Positions 32,701 through 45,622 of a stretch of DNA of 64,000 nt are shown here, piece after piece. Numbering within the stretch: the stretch's first letter is position 1; each line of letters opens with the position of its first letter. A program made the position numbers and the translations under genes. The notes beneath the pieces were generated by a model that worked only from the letters and a program-made list of their open reading frames with translations, was not told the origin of the DNA and did no database searches. Source of the stretch: Marsupella aquatica (Eukaryota; Marchantiophyta); contig OZ316892.1 of NCBI GenBank assembly GCA_973895155.1, positions 29,884,001 through 29,948,000 of the forward strand, read 5' to 3'.

Positions 32701-34295
32701 GTGGGAGCAATCCTTGGAAATATGTTCTGCACGTGTTGTCAAGTTGTCCTAATTCAGGCTTTCCGTCCGGGTTGTGGCAGCGGCAAGCGTACAGCACCGT
32801 TTGAAGTACCAAGTCCTCTTCAGGACAGTCTAATTCGGCGGTGCCTTGATGCTATGAAGGATGGCCCAGCTCCTGGTAGCGCTTTATTTAGGTCTACCAA
32901 AGGCTCTTTATTTAGGTCTATCAAAGACAGACTACTGAAAGCGATGAATGTACCTGAGCTGATTTGGGTTCCAACAGAATGCCTGGTATGGGAAAGACTA
33001 GCCCTCTGCCGTTATTGCTTGTTCTGCTCTGAGCAATAATTGATGATGTCAAGGATGATTCTGATCTCCTCGCCCGTCCTTGACATTTCAAATGTTCAAT
33101 CCCACATCAATGTTCAAATATTTTACTCATTATGGGAACTCTTCAGGCCAGCTATATTTGCGGAGTGGAAATTCGTCACCCTCCTAGGTGTCCCTTGGTT
33201 AACCTAAGTACGTGATGGATACTTTTAATGAAAGACTAACTTTCGTTATGGTTTATGATTTAGCAATTGCTCGAAACTCTACATTCAGCACGACCAAACA
33301 TGGTGCTGATTGCATCTGACTTCAGTTCCCTACCAGATGTAAGAATTGCTGGGGAAGGAGCACCTTTAGTTGCAAGCAAGGTAGGCCTATTTGTTTCTAT
33401 CGGTCAAACTTTTGCTTTTCGACATTATAGAGATGATTTGTGAAGATTGATTGGTGTCAAATGAGAACTGAGGATGAGGTTCATCAGTTAAGAATCTGTT
33501 CCCTGTGGATTTATCCACATGGGAGTAGATCTCACATGTTTTAATCGCATGGTAATACGATGATCTTACACTTTGCAGTCATGATTGCCTGACTAAGTTC
33601 TGGTGGTGGTCTTCATCTGTGAACACGTATGTTCAGATTGGGGGCCAGACAAAGGATCACACAACCTACCTAGAGGCTAAGGTATTTGGCCAATCAAAAT
33701 TTGATTTCTTTCACCAAAACTTCGCCTTAAGGTAGATTCTTGGATTGGTGAAATATTCTTCATCGGCTGGTTGGACACTGACTCCACATCGCAAGCAGTT
33801 TCAATTATTCCTTCATAATTGCTTAGATGAGTCATCACGAAAGAGGATACCTCATTGTTTTACTTTCTCATCCTTCCTCTACATTGTGCAGGGACACGCG
33901 GACATATTCTTTCCAACAGATTTCTCCACCCTGCGGAAACTGGACCTATCATGTGCAGCAGCTCGTGGAATAAATCACTCACGACACACTTCAATGGTGA
34001 GCTCACATTCCCATTGTTTGCCCTGGTGTGTCCTATCCGCTGTGAGGAATCGTTTGCTCAATTTTCTTATCTAATCAATCTGTCAAACACTCGATTTGAC
34101 CACCATCTCTACACATTGTCTACTTCCACATGTTTGCTGATCATTGATGATGATGTTTTACAGCTGACGACTGCAGAATTTATGGATATTTTTGCCGACA
34201 CCGAGAAGACTTTAACTAGAGATGGATACAATCCACTCCTGGAGGATTTTAAGAATACGAGGTTTTATTTAAGTAGGCCAGTTCGGAAAGGTTAG
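29726..34295 (+). CDS. SAM-dependent methyltransferase, DUF185/MidA-NDUFAF7-like
   Basis: Thirteen exons give 434 residues in one frame: 29726-29848, 30350-30461, 30709-30791, 30974-31039, 31361-31461, 31580-31698, 32166-32206, 32502-32590, 32814-32985, 33264-33380, 33637-33681, 33892-33996 and 34164-34295. The Ser/His/Lys-containing N-terminus looks like a mitochondrial presequence. Next come DFIHSALYDEKDGYF and SSWFTPVDLFQ, then the SAM-binding glycine motif YEIGGGTGTCA (residues 130-140), SVEISGALAKKQ, VLDNLPHDLVY, NMVLIASDFSSLPD, GHADIFFPTDF and a C-terminal DGYNPLLEDFKNTRFYLS. This is the order of the plant DUF185 family; relatives methylate an Arg of a complex I subunit, so a complex I assembly role is inferred. 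Intron 3 has a GC donor (CAG|GCTAGT at 30792) with an AG acceptor. The exon 8/9 junction is the least certain. A broken partial copy lies just upstream. Confidence 0.85.
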
Positions 34296-36013
34296 TTTCT
34301 AAAGTAGGATATAGACTTAAGACGGATACCTGTTTCAGACAACGGTCAAACCGGTCATAGCTATGAAGAATCTGCGTACAATTGAGTTTGCGCCTCAAGA
34401 GTACTACGGTAGTTTCCCATGGTTCTCATGGGGTGCATGTTGTTTAGGGAGTTGCAATGTAACGCTCACAAGAATACGCAATTCTACACGGATGTGCCAC
34501 AGTCAAATGTTTGTTCTGGTTTCCAAACCGAGAGATACTACTCAGTTGTTGATAATATGATGACTCTGTATCTGAAAGAGAGGTACGCTCCCGCGAAATT
34601 CCGTGTTCGCTCGTGTTAACCTTGTCAGTCGCGAAAAGCACAGTAGCGAAAGGAACCATTCCAAATCTTCCCACAAAACACCATCCCCAACGTTGCTATC
34701 TTTAATAATAGTTGATCGTCATTCAAAAACGGAACAACTGATGCACTATAATTTGGCCCACAAAACTCTAAAAGTCGGGAGAAGTTCATTCGAGCTGGAG
34801 GAATGAAATCCCACTAATAAGATCTGCTTGTGTCAGCTGTTCGCCGCCGGAACGGAGAGAATTTCGTATGAAGTTAACTGATTCAGAACTTATTTCTGCC
34901 CTTTATCGGCACTGAAGAATCTTTTGCAAAATCACTGACTTCTTCAATCTTGACGGCAACATGCGTCTCTGCACACTGAGCCCGGGCCGGTAACAGTATG
35001 TACGGTTGTAGGAACACTACTGTGACAGTTCCCACTTGGATTTATAGGCTCCAATCCACGATTGGATTACGTGCAATGGTCTGAACGCATCAACAAGGCA
35101 ACATCTGAAAACTATGGAAGCTATTACAGGATTTTGATTAGGACTCGATGCAAATGACAGCAACTACACTCTGAAATCAGATGACAACCAGATGTCAAAG
35201 GATGGTTACATAAGTAGACCTTTCAATCAATTCCACCCGTATGTTTGATAAATTTGGAAGACAGCTTGAAAGTCAAAAGCGTTCAAGATTCTGAGCTTCA
35301 TAGATGGGAACCACTGGCACTGTAACGAAGGAGAATGAACCGCAAAGAATGAGAGACCCATTCGTTCATGGGTCAATTCGCGGAGAACGACAAAACAAAC
35401 TTGGCGAAGTTGATTAATGTCAGGAATAAGACTTCAAGGTCACGTTGTGATCACTAGGAGACCATCCAGGAATCTAGAAAGAATTTTGATAGGAAACATC
35501 AGAAGCGAGAGAACGAAGAGGTTTGATGAGGAACATACAGAACAGAAACATGTGACACAAGGTAGCCTCTCAAAGGAGCCGGTGATACGAAGCTCATACT
35601 CAAAATTTGCAATCTGTGTAGCTGAAATGGATTTCCGCCCGGAGTCCAAACATGTTAGTTTCCCAACGGCCTATCAACGCCGATCATTTTAGGTTTCAAA
35701 AACCAGAGAAAGAACGACGAGGTGTGCATTAACACAAAGGACGAAAGTGCAGGCCAAGTAGGTTGCAAGGGAACCGATGGGAGGCACCAATACCCATTTC
35801 AAATAACATCCGTGTCAAAACGTTTACAACACTCGGTCGAGAACACCATTTTCGGCCCATGCTGTGCTAATAACATACCAAATATGTAAAAATTACCGTG
35901 GGTGACTCCGGAGTCAAGACCTAGATGTGAGAATACAAGCTCATGAAATTGTAACCGAGTTAATCGACGGAAAAGGTCGATGACAATGGAAGAACACAGT
36001 AAAGTTTTCTTTC
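34296..36013. other. Intergenic, no gene seen
   Basis: Region between the convergent ends of the methyltransferase and RPL12 genes. Small frames (34363-34806, 35417-35692) show no recognisable motif or splice-supported continuation. The stretch next to 36013 should hold the RPL12 3' untranslated region. Confidence 0.5.
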
Positions 36014-36514
36014 CTACTCTTCTGGAATCTCTACCTCTCCTTCATCAATCTCCGTTTGGAGGACCTTCGGGTCCTTGCCATCTACAGTGCATCCTACTGA
36101 AACACAAGTTCCCAAAATCTCCTTCACTGTTCCGGCCAACTCCTTGGCCATGGAACGAGGAGCCATTATCTTAGCGATCTCTATGACATCGTCTAGAGAA
36201 ATGTTACCATTATGTTTGATATTCTTCACTTTCTTGCGGTCCCTCTCTGGCTCCTTGAGCGCCTTGATCACGAGAGCAGCTGCCGACGGCACCACGGCGA
36301 CCTTAGCCTGTCTGTTTTGCACGGTGAGCTTCACCGTGACCCTCAAACCCTTCCAGTCCTTCGCGGTCTCCTTGGCGATGTCCTCTCCGATCTTCTTCGG
36401 GGAGAGCCCGAGCGGGCCGATTTTGGGCGCAAGCGACGACGCCGCTCCCACCTCTCCTCCCGTCACTCGCACATAAACCTCCACCACCTGCGAGGGGTCT
36501 AGTTTGGGCGGCAT
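36014..36514 (-). CDS. RPL12: 60S ribosomal protein L12 (uL11)
   Basis: Single-exon frame of 166 residues, the normal length of eukaryotic cytosolic L12. It starts [20 protein letters not shown] and contains [39 protein letters not shown] and a C-terminal [15 protein letters not shown], all hallmark uL11 segments. The N-terminal domain binds release and elongation factors and the C-terminal domain binds the GTPase-centre rRNA of the large subunit. It works in cytosolic translation. It is divergent from the MBOAT gene, with about 570 bp between starts. A short purine-rich leader (about 36580-36700) lies upstream. No defects are visible. Confidence 0.98.
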   Translation of the reverse strand: MPPKLDPSQVVEVYVRVTGGEVGAASSLAPKIGPLGLSPKKIGEDIAKETAKDWKGLRVTVKLTVQNRQAKVAVVPSAAALVIKALKEPERDRKKVKNIKHNGNISLDDVIEIAKIMAPRSMAKELAGTVKEILGTCVSVGCTVDGKDPKVLQTEIDEGEVEIPEE

Positions 36515-37084
36515 TTTGCTTCACGGGGAGAATTGGACTGCACCACCGGCGAGATCGTCGATCGATTTCGATCCAAATCGAAAACCCCTTGATAGAAATC
36601 GAAAACCCTCAGAGAGAGAGAGCTCGACGAAAGAGGAAGAGAAGTGGCAGAGGAGCGCGATGTCTACTAGAGAAAGCTCATGACGAAGAGCGACAAAACT
36701 ACAGTAGGAACGAAAGAACTCGGGGCCCAACAAACCCTAACCCTATGCATCCAGGTCCGTCCGATGCGCAATCTGGATAGTACCGCCTATGCTCAGGTGG
36801 ACTATAACGTTTGACATTTGACTCTGATGGACCACACAAGGCTCATCTGGACCACAAAAGGCTCAGATGGACCACAATGTTTGACCTCTGACTCCGAAAG
36901 ACTCCCGTTACTGACGCTCTTGTAGGGACTGCTTTTTCGTCAGTGCTCGTGCATCGGTCTCATCGTTCTCTCTATGGAGAAATCGTTCGTCTAATTTCGC
37001 AATCTGTTGTCGTTTCGTTTCAATTCCGTGGGCCTCTTCGGCGGGGTAAATTCAGGGCTTAACCTCTGCTTCCAGATCAGATTC
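36515..37084. promoter_or_regulatory. Shared divergent promoter region of RPL12 and the MBOAT gene
   Basis: About 570 bp separate the two divergent starts. It has an 'agagagagagag' stretch near 36610-36622 on the RPL12 side and three short copies of 'tggaccaca' with 'gtttgac' around 36795-36890. 'aaccctaacccta' (36733-36745) resembles a plant telo-box (AAACCCTA), which is common in ribosomal protein promoters. Confidence 0.5.
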
Positions 37085-40000
37085 ATGGCTTCGTCTTTGG
37101 AAAGTTCTGAGAGAAAACCGTCTGTGAAGAGCCGTGCTACCAAGACAAGACCATTGCGAAGCTTGGAGGTGGTATTCCTTTACGCGTATGCTGCAGGGTT
37201 TGTGCTGGCAGTCGTGTACAAGTCCGTGAACCTTTCTGCAGGTTTGTTTCTTAATTCGTCTTCGTTCATTGTTAGCTTTCATCTAGATTATGCAAAGAAT
37301 CCTTTGCGAAGTTACACCCTTTAACATCCATAATTGGAGAAAATCATCTACTCCCAGGTCGGAACAAAAGAAATGATCAAATCTTACGGAAAGGAGACCA
37401 ACAAGGGCCCTGTGTGGTGCATGAATTATTATAGCACCGGAGCCGATGACCTCTTACTTTCCTCCTAGAATATACCCTCTTCAAGGATCCACTATGATTG
37501 GTTACGTATAATGAGGTTCAGTAATTTAGAATTGATCAAAGCGACCAACTTCCTGCCTTATTCCATCAGACATGGTGGGTTTTAACATCTTAGGTAGCCC
37601 GGATGAAATGCAGAATATGGAACTGGAAGCAAGGCCGGTTGGTTGTGGGGCCTCAAGGAAGGATGGATTCCAAATCAGCGCATTGTAAGGGCTTTTCTGG
37701 CTGCATTCAGACTTGATTCTTGGTCACTGTAATAAATTTCACCTGGCATCTGCATTCAGCATTTGACCGTGTTTTCATTTGCTAAAAATTCGACCTACAA
37801 GCGATATCTTTTGAGTACTTCCCTGCATTTTTATCTCAATTCCTTTCACCACAAGGAAATCGCAAGGTAACTTCCTGTTTCTGAAAAGGAGTGCTGTTAA
37901 ATGACAACCTGGCTGAGGAAGCAGAGTTAATTCGTTGGGTGGCGTAGACTGAACAGAATTTACAGCACCTTATTCTTGTTCTTCGTTGAAATGCAGGATC
38001 TGTCAGATTCTCAATGGCGGAACTTTCGTGGGAACATAATAATATTGTCGGGTGCGATGGCATTGTTCACTCTGGTGGGTCAGAGTTTACGATCAGTTTT
38101 TCAGCTGGGCACTCGAGGAATGTCGTGGTTTTGGTTCGTTACGTCATTGGCATATATTGCCTATCTACATGGGACAAGGTAACATTGTCAGAAAACCCGA
38201 GATCTGTAACGGAATTCGTTTGAAACCTGCAACACATAAAAACTTATTATACGCTAGATCCGTGACTGTGACTGCCCTTCATTCATGATCTCCAGCTCCC
38301 TTGACTACTGTCTTCGTTTTAATTGACTAATACATTCGACGCATTGAAGGGTTAGTCGCCCTCTGGAAAATTCCAGCGCCAACGCTGTAATATTTTCCAG
38401 TTTTACTCCAACAGCGTTGTGGTTTTTATTCCGCCTTTTGGGGAGATTAATCGTAGTCAGTTCACTAACCAAGCAACCCACTTGTTTTACAGCTCCCTCT
38501 TCATTGTAGCGATTGCCCTAGGCAACTTTCTTCTAGTGAAGGTGGCTCCTTCTCCTTCCTGTCTCTAAGCGATTTTCTCCATTCGTCCTAATAAGGTGGA
38601 TTGTAAAATCTCTGGAAAGTTTCTTTCAAAATCTCTCGTTGTGAGAGTTCCTGTAATATTCCTCCCATCTTGAAACCTAAAGCAATCTGGTACTCGTTTT
38701 TTAATAGCGGTGCTTGTTGCTTACTTACTTTTTGATGTTTTCGGAAATGCAAGGGCAGTTTGTAGGAGGGAGTTCTTTACTTCCAGCAACTCTGTGGACT
38801 TATAACATTTTCTTCCTCATAAGCAACCGCATCTATGGTGGTTACAAATTCGCTTCATTTGGGTAAGTGTCCGTAGTGTTGCGTGTGCAGCAATATCGAT
38901 CGTTATGTTAAGATGTCTAAACTCCTCTTCCTTTGGCCTTTCTTCCATCATCTAAATTAGACGCCGGGTATTGCTTACACTGACCGAGGTTGAATTTTAG
39001 ACACTTATCACCTTCATCGACTTTGTGAGCAGAGAGCAATGGGCGTTTTTGGATAATCATAGGGGAATTATGCGGTGGCACGTTAGTTTCAATATGGGTA
39101 AGTCATAACTGTTTTTTGTTAGCTCTGAAGTCCAAACTGCCGCTGAATGATATTCGATAAGATGCTTTTGTAAACCTCTCATTCGCCGCCGTGTTTTTTT
39201 GATTAATTTTCAGAGGCTATTCTAACAGGTATGGGAGTTTGATTATTTCCGTGATAGAAGTTGATAATTTCCAAACCGCCCTTGATGTATTTGTCAACAG
39301 TTATGCTGCGAATGGTGAGCTTTGGCCTGGATTTTCATTGGGCTCGTATGTCACGCCGCTCCACAATTGACTGGGAGGTCTGTCCACTCTTCGTCCCTCA
39401 GTTATGAACTAAGAGGTGTGATCGCAGTGCCCTCCTGCCTTCTTGCCAGTCAAAGAGTCTGGTCGGAGTTCTATTAGGAGGTTGTCGAAAAGTGTGTTGG
39501 CCGAATCCCTTCCTGCTTGATTCACTGAGATACTTTTAGAGACCACTACTACACTTCTCAAATCTTGGTGCAATTTGGGATACGCGGACGTTAAACTTGA
39601 ATACGCTAATACATGTCTGCGAACTGGCAATGACGTATATGTTATGCTTAACTGGATAGGGTTTTGAGTCCACCTTATTTTAGTGAGTGGATTTCAGAAA
39701 CTGATAGAGCAGGTCTGGTGTACTTTGTGTGATGACATGTTTGTCGTTTAAAACTGTGCGCAGAAACATAGTAAAAGCTGTAAAGTTTGTCAATCGGGAA
39801 GCTCGTGTTATCTTGCCCGGCAGGTCTGTACTTCTTCTTCTGTAACAAGAGTAGGTTAAGCTAGGTGGAAAGTTGTCTGCAGTGTTGTCTGCAGTTTTTC
39901 AAAATCAAAGTCTTCTTCTTGCTTTCGATCTAAGTCAACTAATGAACGTATTGATTATGTTTGGAAAATGTTGATTGTGGTATGTCGTGATCGAAGGAGT

Positions 40001-42862
40001 GTTATGCTTGTGCTTGCAGGAGCTTCCCATAGAAAGTGATGCTTACAACGTGGTGACGTACTTTTCTTATCTTCTGTTTGCACCGTTGTACGTGGCCGGG
40101 CCAATCATCAGTTACAATGCGTTTGCCTCTCAGGTCTTGCTTAACTTTGATTTAGTTCTTGTGTTAACAAGTATTTGTTAGATCCAGTGTAAATTATAAT
40201 GATGATTGTAACGTTGGAATCCTTGAGGCGTTGTCTTTTGAATTAATCTAGTAGAAAAGATGTTAACGTGGAGTAGGCGTATGTCATTGGAAACCTCCGT
40301 GTTCTGGGAATTCTTTGGCTAGGATGGATATCCTTACTTGATATGTATTGACTTCGCAACTCTGAATGCTTTGATCTCATGGCTCTCTGTCTTGACAACT
40401 TTTTGATCTCGTCTTTACACTTGCTTCAGTTGGATGTCCCTCAAAGGACTCTCACTAAGGGCCAAGTTGCGACGTACGGATTGCGATGGCTTGCCTGCTT
40501 AATGCTGATGGAGGTGATGACACAGTATTGTTATTTCAACTCCCTTGCCATCAGGTATGAGGTTTAACCAGATACTTCATTGGAAGAAAGTCCTGCTTTT
40601 TCATAAATCTCATTTTTGTAGCTCTTGTTTCGTGCTTTCACTTTAAGTTGGGAAATTATGGTACATAACATAAACTTCAGTATGTTGAGAGGAAGAGAGT
40701 AGCTTTTATGTTTGATCATCGCAATTTATATTTCAATAACCGTGGACGTAATGCAGTGGTGTTTGGCAGATGTTGTCACCTGTGGAGATCGTTGTCGTTG
40801 GATATGGGGTGGGTTCCCTTCTGCCTGAGAATTGAGCGTTATGACCAGCTCATCTCTTTATCTGTCAAAATTTGTTATTACACTGAGTTGAGGAGTGTGC
40901 ATCCAAGTGGATCAGTGTGACCTTACTGGATTATTCACATTGAAAAGTGTTGGTTGTTACTCATATGTAAATTTGCCCTGCACAGATAATATCATTGCGC
41001 TTCATGTACACCGAGATGGGCTGAAGACTTGCAGAGAACAGAAAAGATTGTCACAGCTAATGACCACCTGTTTTCCTTTATGGCTTTGGCAGGTGTTGAA
41101 CTTCATGTGGCTTAAGTTTGTGTTAATCTGGCGTTTTTTCCGGTTCTGGGCTCTGGTAATAACTCTCAAGTCCAGATTGTGTTGAAGTTCGTTTACATGA
41201 GACTGTATCAGTCTGTGGGGGGGTCTTTAAAATAACTTTGTTGACCTGCCTCGTTTAAATACGTATGGTCTTGCAGGTTGCAGGTGTTGAAGCTCCAGAG
41301 AACATGCTCCGCTGTGTCAATAACTGTTATGATCTGGAAGGATTCTGGAAAAGCTGGCATTCTTCTTATAACAGGTGGTTGGTGAGGTAAGTCTCAGACC
41401 AACCTTCATCCTTCTATGGAGAAACAGTTTAAAGCTTGAGACTGCCTCGCTAGAGTGACAGGTAATAGAGAGCTTCGTACTTTTACACAAAGAAAGTTCT
41501 GATTCTTCGTCTACTGTCGCAGATATCTGTATATTCCACTGGGAGGCTCAAAGTGGAGGATTCTGAATGTGTGGTTGATATTTACTTTTGTGGCTCTGTG
41601 GCATGATCTGGAATGGTAGGCTTCTTGCCTTTCTCTGTCCTTTGCAATGCAGCTTAATCAGTGCATGACTGTGCACGTCGACTTCCATTTGTTTACCACT
41701 TTCAACTGAAACTCTACTTTTTTTCTTCATTTTCCAGGAAGCTTCTATCATGGGCCTGGGTGACATGCTTACTTTGGGGCCCAGAGTTGACGCTCAAATA
41801 TATTATGCAAAGAAAGCAGGTTAGCATGGATCGTTTTAGGCATGATGGTAAATGTATTTTGATCCCAGTGTGTTAAATTTCTTGGATCTGCTCTGTGCTA
41901 CAACTTTCATTAAAATTAGAACATCCGGAAATGGATCCCCACAATTACATTCCAGGTAATTTCGAGGCTGCAATTCTGATTTTCCTCGATATAAGTTCCC
42001 ATGGATATAATGCTTCATCTGCTTATCTCAGTTTAGCAGTTCTTACCAGAGCATTGACACTGACGAGCACTGCCAGTGCCAAGAGAAACTGATGAAGAAG
42101 TTGGAGCTCGGATCTGTGTACTGAATCGTGGTGTGGCCGCTTCAGATGCAGGGTTTTCGAAATTCGCTTCTGTACGATGACTGTTGTGCAGCTGCCGGAG
42201 CCATAAATATGGCTGGCATCCTGGTGGGAGATCCGTAACAGGCTACTTGCTTGTCTTTGCTTTTTCGATGTATTCAAAGCGTTTTCAAATGTTTGTCGGT
42301 ATGCTTTATGATTGTGGTCAGATACATAGGAAACAAATTATTATCTGGCATGTGTTAAAAACTCTTGTGATGCTTGTTGCTGTCATTTTTGCAGTCTGCA
42401 AATCTGGTGGGTTTTGTTGTGGGGCCATCAGGGATGCACTTGCTTGCCTCTCTATTGATCACCACTCAAAGTAAAACATCCGTGCCAAGCTATCTTCATT
42501 CTTGTATTGGTTTGTTGCCAATTGTTGTTACTTCAACGTACGAAATTTGGGGCTGAGAATGCTTGTGGACACTTTTAAAGAGACTAACTGTTCATACATA
42601 TGTGCTGTCTATCCTGTGATGGTGCCAGATATTCCCCTCCTACTTGGCATTTTCACAACTTTCTTTGTCGGCTGTAAGGTAAAAATGAAGTCCTTCGCTG
42701 TCCTCTACTCCTTTGCAGTTCATACTTTACAAAATTACTCTAAAAAGTAGTTTTTAAAATGCGGATGAGTAGCAGCTGAACCGAGGGTTTGTGTGATTGC
42801 AGATTATGTTCCATGTGCGGGAGGTTGAACTGCGCTCTTTGGACAAGATCGGTAGTGACTAG
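37085..42862 (+). CDS. MBOAT O-acyltransferase, GUP1/HHAT-like
   Basis: Nineteen exons join in one frame to 553 residues: 37085-37241, 37614-37684, 37997-38178, 38493-38541, 38759-38862, 39033-39097, 39301-39377, 39764-39823, 40020-40133, 40430-40554, 40757-40808, 41093-41155, 41277-41386, 41523-41615, 41738-41819, 42152-42223, 42395-42470, 42629-42678, 42803-42862. All are GT-AG. The product is a polytopic ER membrane protein of the GUP1/HHAT branch. Landmarks are [33 protein letters not shown] (a Cys pair typical of plant members), [54 protein letters not shown] with the first conserved His401, YIPLGGS, and VALWHDLEW with the second conserved His437. Yeast GUP1 remodels GPI-anchor lipids; the plant substrate is not known. 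Each exon phase fits its neighbour, so the model is well supported. Exon 2 and the 3' small exons carry the most risk. Confidence 0.9.
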
Positions 42863-45622
42863 TCATGTGTCGATTTCGTCATTCTCAAGGCGTTGAATGT
42901 TCGTTTGCGTCATACATGTTGGAATCAACAATCTGACACCAAAGGTTGTTAGTTTTTTGCGATGACACATCAGATTGATGTTGCAGTAAATGCCGTCAAG
43001 TCTCACAGTTCTTCAGAGTTCTTCAAGCCTTTGTGGGTCAAAACCTTCAGAAAGGCTACGGATTTGTGCACAAGCCCTGCAGGATGTAAGGAATACCACC
43101 TCCAAACTTGACAATGGTCCTGTCTAGTTGGGACAGCTCTTCGTTAGAAGGTTTACTCTCAGAATTTTCGAAAGACAAATCGTGGAGCTCGTCAAGAACC
43201 AAAGGTTGAGTGTATTTGCTGAAGGCCCACCATATAGTTCAACAAAATAGGAGCAAGGCACTCGGAAAACTGTAAACAATTTTATTTTACGAGAGTATGC
43301 TTGAGTAAACTAAGTAAAGTCAGATATGACGTGATCTGAAAATTGGAACCTGTATCCAAGGTTAGAGTCGCCAGTAATACTATGACCCGATTCTTGGATA
43401 TGGACAACATGAGCAAGGGTGATGGAGTTTGCCCTGGAGCCGAGGAGGGAGCAAAGAAGATTAGTTTTGTGCGGCATTGTTTAGTGTTTGGGATAGTGTC
43501 TGGCAGGTTCTGCTAGTCCATCCGCATAGCAACCCTATGACCAACCTATGACGAATAGGGCATGTCAAAGCAGGGCTGTAACTGACCCTATGACCAATAA
43601 GGCCACACATAGCAACCCTATGACCAATAGGGTGTGTCAAAGCAGGGCTATAAACCAGTTACAGCTTAGTACATAAAAGTGTTTTTATGGTCAGGACAAA
43701 ATTGTTACCGGGTACCAAAATATGTACCCCACAAAGATGGTACACCCTAAACTACACAGCCCTGAGGCAAGCTACCAAAATATGACATAGAAGTGTTTTT
43801 ATGGTCAGGACAAAATTGCTCCTGGGTACCAAAATATGTACCCCACAAAGATGGTACACCCAAAAATACACAGCCCTGAGACAAGCTACCAAAATATGTA
43901 CACCATGAGGATGGTACATTCAAAAATTCACAAATGTAAGACTTTGCTTATGGGAGAACTTATAACACCCTAATCACTGTGGAAACATGGGACCATTAAA
44001 TATTATTTTCTTTCTCTTCTAAGATTTAATAGATCATTTTTTTTCTCATTAATTATCTGTCACAATTTGGAGCTGTTTCTCAATTGAATGGGGGTGAATG
44101 TGTCCTTTTCAGTGCTCTTTGTTATAGTTTGTTTGCTTACAAAGTTCAAGTGGACAAGTCACAGGTTGTTGATTTAAGAGCATTCCCACCCATTGCGAGG
44201 AATGCAGGACAAATTTGATTGGTATTTTAATGTTTACACCTTTTTCAGTCCCTACTTCCTCCCAGCAAAGTCAAACCTGGGCCATAGGTGTGCGGGATCA
44301 TGCCTCTCACATGCCAGAACTGGAGTGCTGGGGCCAAACGGTACAGGAACCAGCTCACTCACACTACGGGCCAACTTGCGAGTATGCAGCCTTGAAACCC
44401 TAAACCCTAAGCACATGCAGACTTTTGGGAAAAAGCAGATCTTGTCCTTGTTTTGTGTGATGATTGCCCTTGCCCTTGGATCCCCTCTCTGAAATTGCCC
44501 ACTGCAGATTATGCAGGACACCGTTTGTTTTATTTGAAATTCAAAGGAGGGGACCTCGAGGGCCAGAAACTTCCAGCAATTGCCCTTTCGTTTGGCCACA
44601 ATATTCTCAATGAGTAGCTTTTGGCCACAATATTCCCAATGAGTAGTTTTTGGCCTGTGTGAAGTTAAGGACCCCAAAAAGTAGAGTTGAGGGCCCAAAA
44701 ATGTAGGGACACTCGCATGCGAGTTGGTTCCACATTGTGGATGGAGTGGATGATGTTATAGAGAGACACCTGGACGCCCATGGCTCCTGATAATCTGGCA
44801 AAAGTCATGGTCTAGTGGAGATCGATTGTAAGATACACATATGGGCAAAGCGAGTCGCTTTTTGTGGGGGATACTTTTTTTGATGCTGTTATATGGCGGG
44901 ACACAATTTGGTTACCTTGTCTTATTAGAATTGTTTGTTATATATTTTTATGTCAATTTGGTCTATTCTATGCTTTTACTTTATATTTTGCTGATTTTAA
45001 TAATTTATTTCAAGCTAAAGCCTGAGTCCCTTTTTGAGGGGGACACTTTAATCGAGTACTAAAGTCCTCTATGGTTCGGCGTTTCTTGCCCTTGGGCACT
45101 GTGATATATACTCTATGGCAACAAATCTACAGCGGGAACATAGCAAGAGTCGAGTTTCAGGTTGAGCCAATTCACCCAATTCACCCAATTCGTTCAGTTC
45201 ACTCTCAGGCCTTGTGAGGATGCTGCTACGGAGATGTCGAGAAGTTGAAGCTGTGGCCGGAGTCGCTCAAGTTCTGTAGCTTTTATTCAAGACAGCCGAC
45301 CCGACCAGACGCAGCTCCGAATTGTCACCACAGCGTTTGTAGCTGCGTATTGTGCCAGGAATGCAAAATCCCTGAAGAATGATGAAGTTGGAGAGTTGTT
45401 CAATCTGCCGCTCAAGTGAACTAGAAGCGGCTCGAAATTCATTGCACTGCGTTTGTAGTTGGGAATGGTGTCATGAATGGTAAGCAATAAACGTTTGGAG
45501 ATGAGAGTGGAGAGTGATCGAGTGGCTAGAGCCTTCGTCCGAGCAGTTGATTTACGACAATTCACCGAACCAGAAGCAGCTCAAAAGTTCGGGTAGAACA
45601 AGTGTAGTAGTCGGGCAGTGCA
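42863..45622. other. Intergenic with tandem repeats
   Basis: Contains a 114-bp tandem pair (see 43555-43930) and two rough copies of a roughly 110-bp segment at 45300-45480 ('gcgtttgtag...gaatggtgtcatgaatgg' type) just before the F-box gene. Small frames at 44193-44801 on both strands overlap and have no motif. No gene is supported. Confidence 0.5.
43555..43930. repeat. Tandem repeats: 'ccctatgaccaatagggtgt' copies and a 114-bp pair
   Basis: 'gtttttatggtcaggacaaa' begins at 43681 and 43795, so the unit is 114 bp and continues with 'gtaccccacaaagatggtac'. A partial third unit follows (43896-43930). Just before it, 'ccctatgaccaat' with 'tcaaagcagggct' occurs two to three times (43533-43655). 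Confidence 0.85.

Noticed and set aside
36075-36502. Plus-strand frames opposite RPL12
   Set aside because: Shadows of the RPL12 coding strand.
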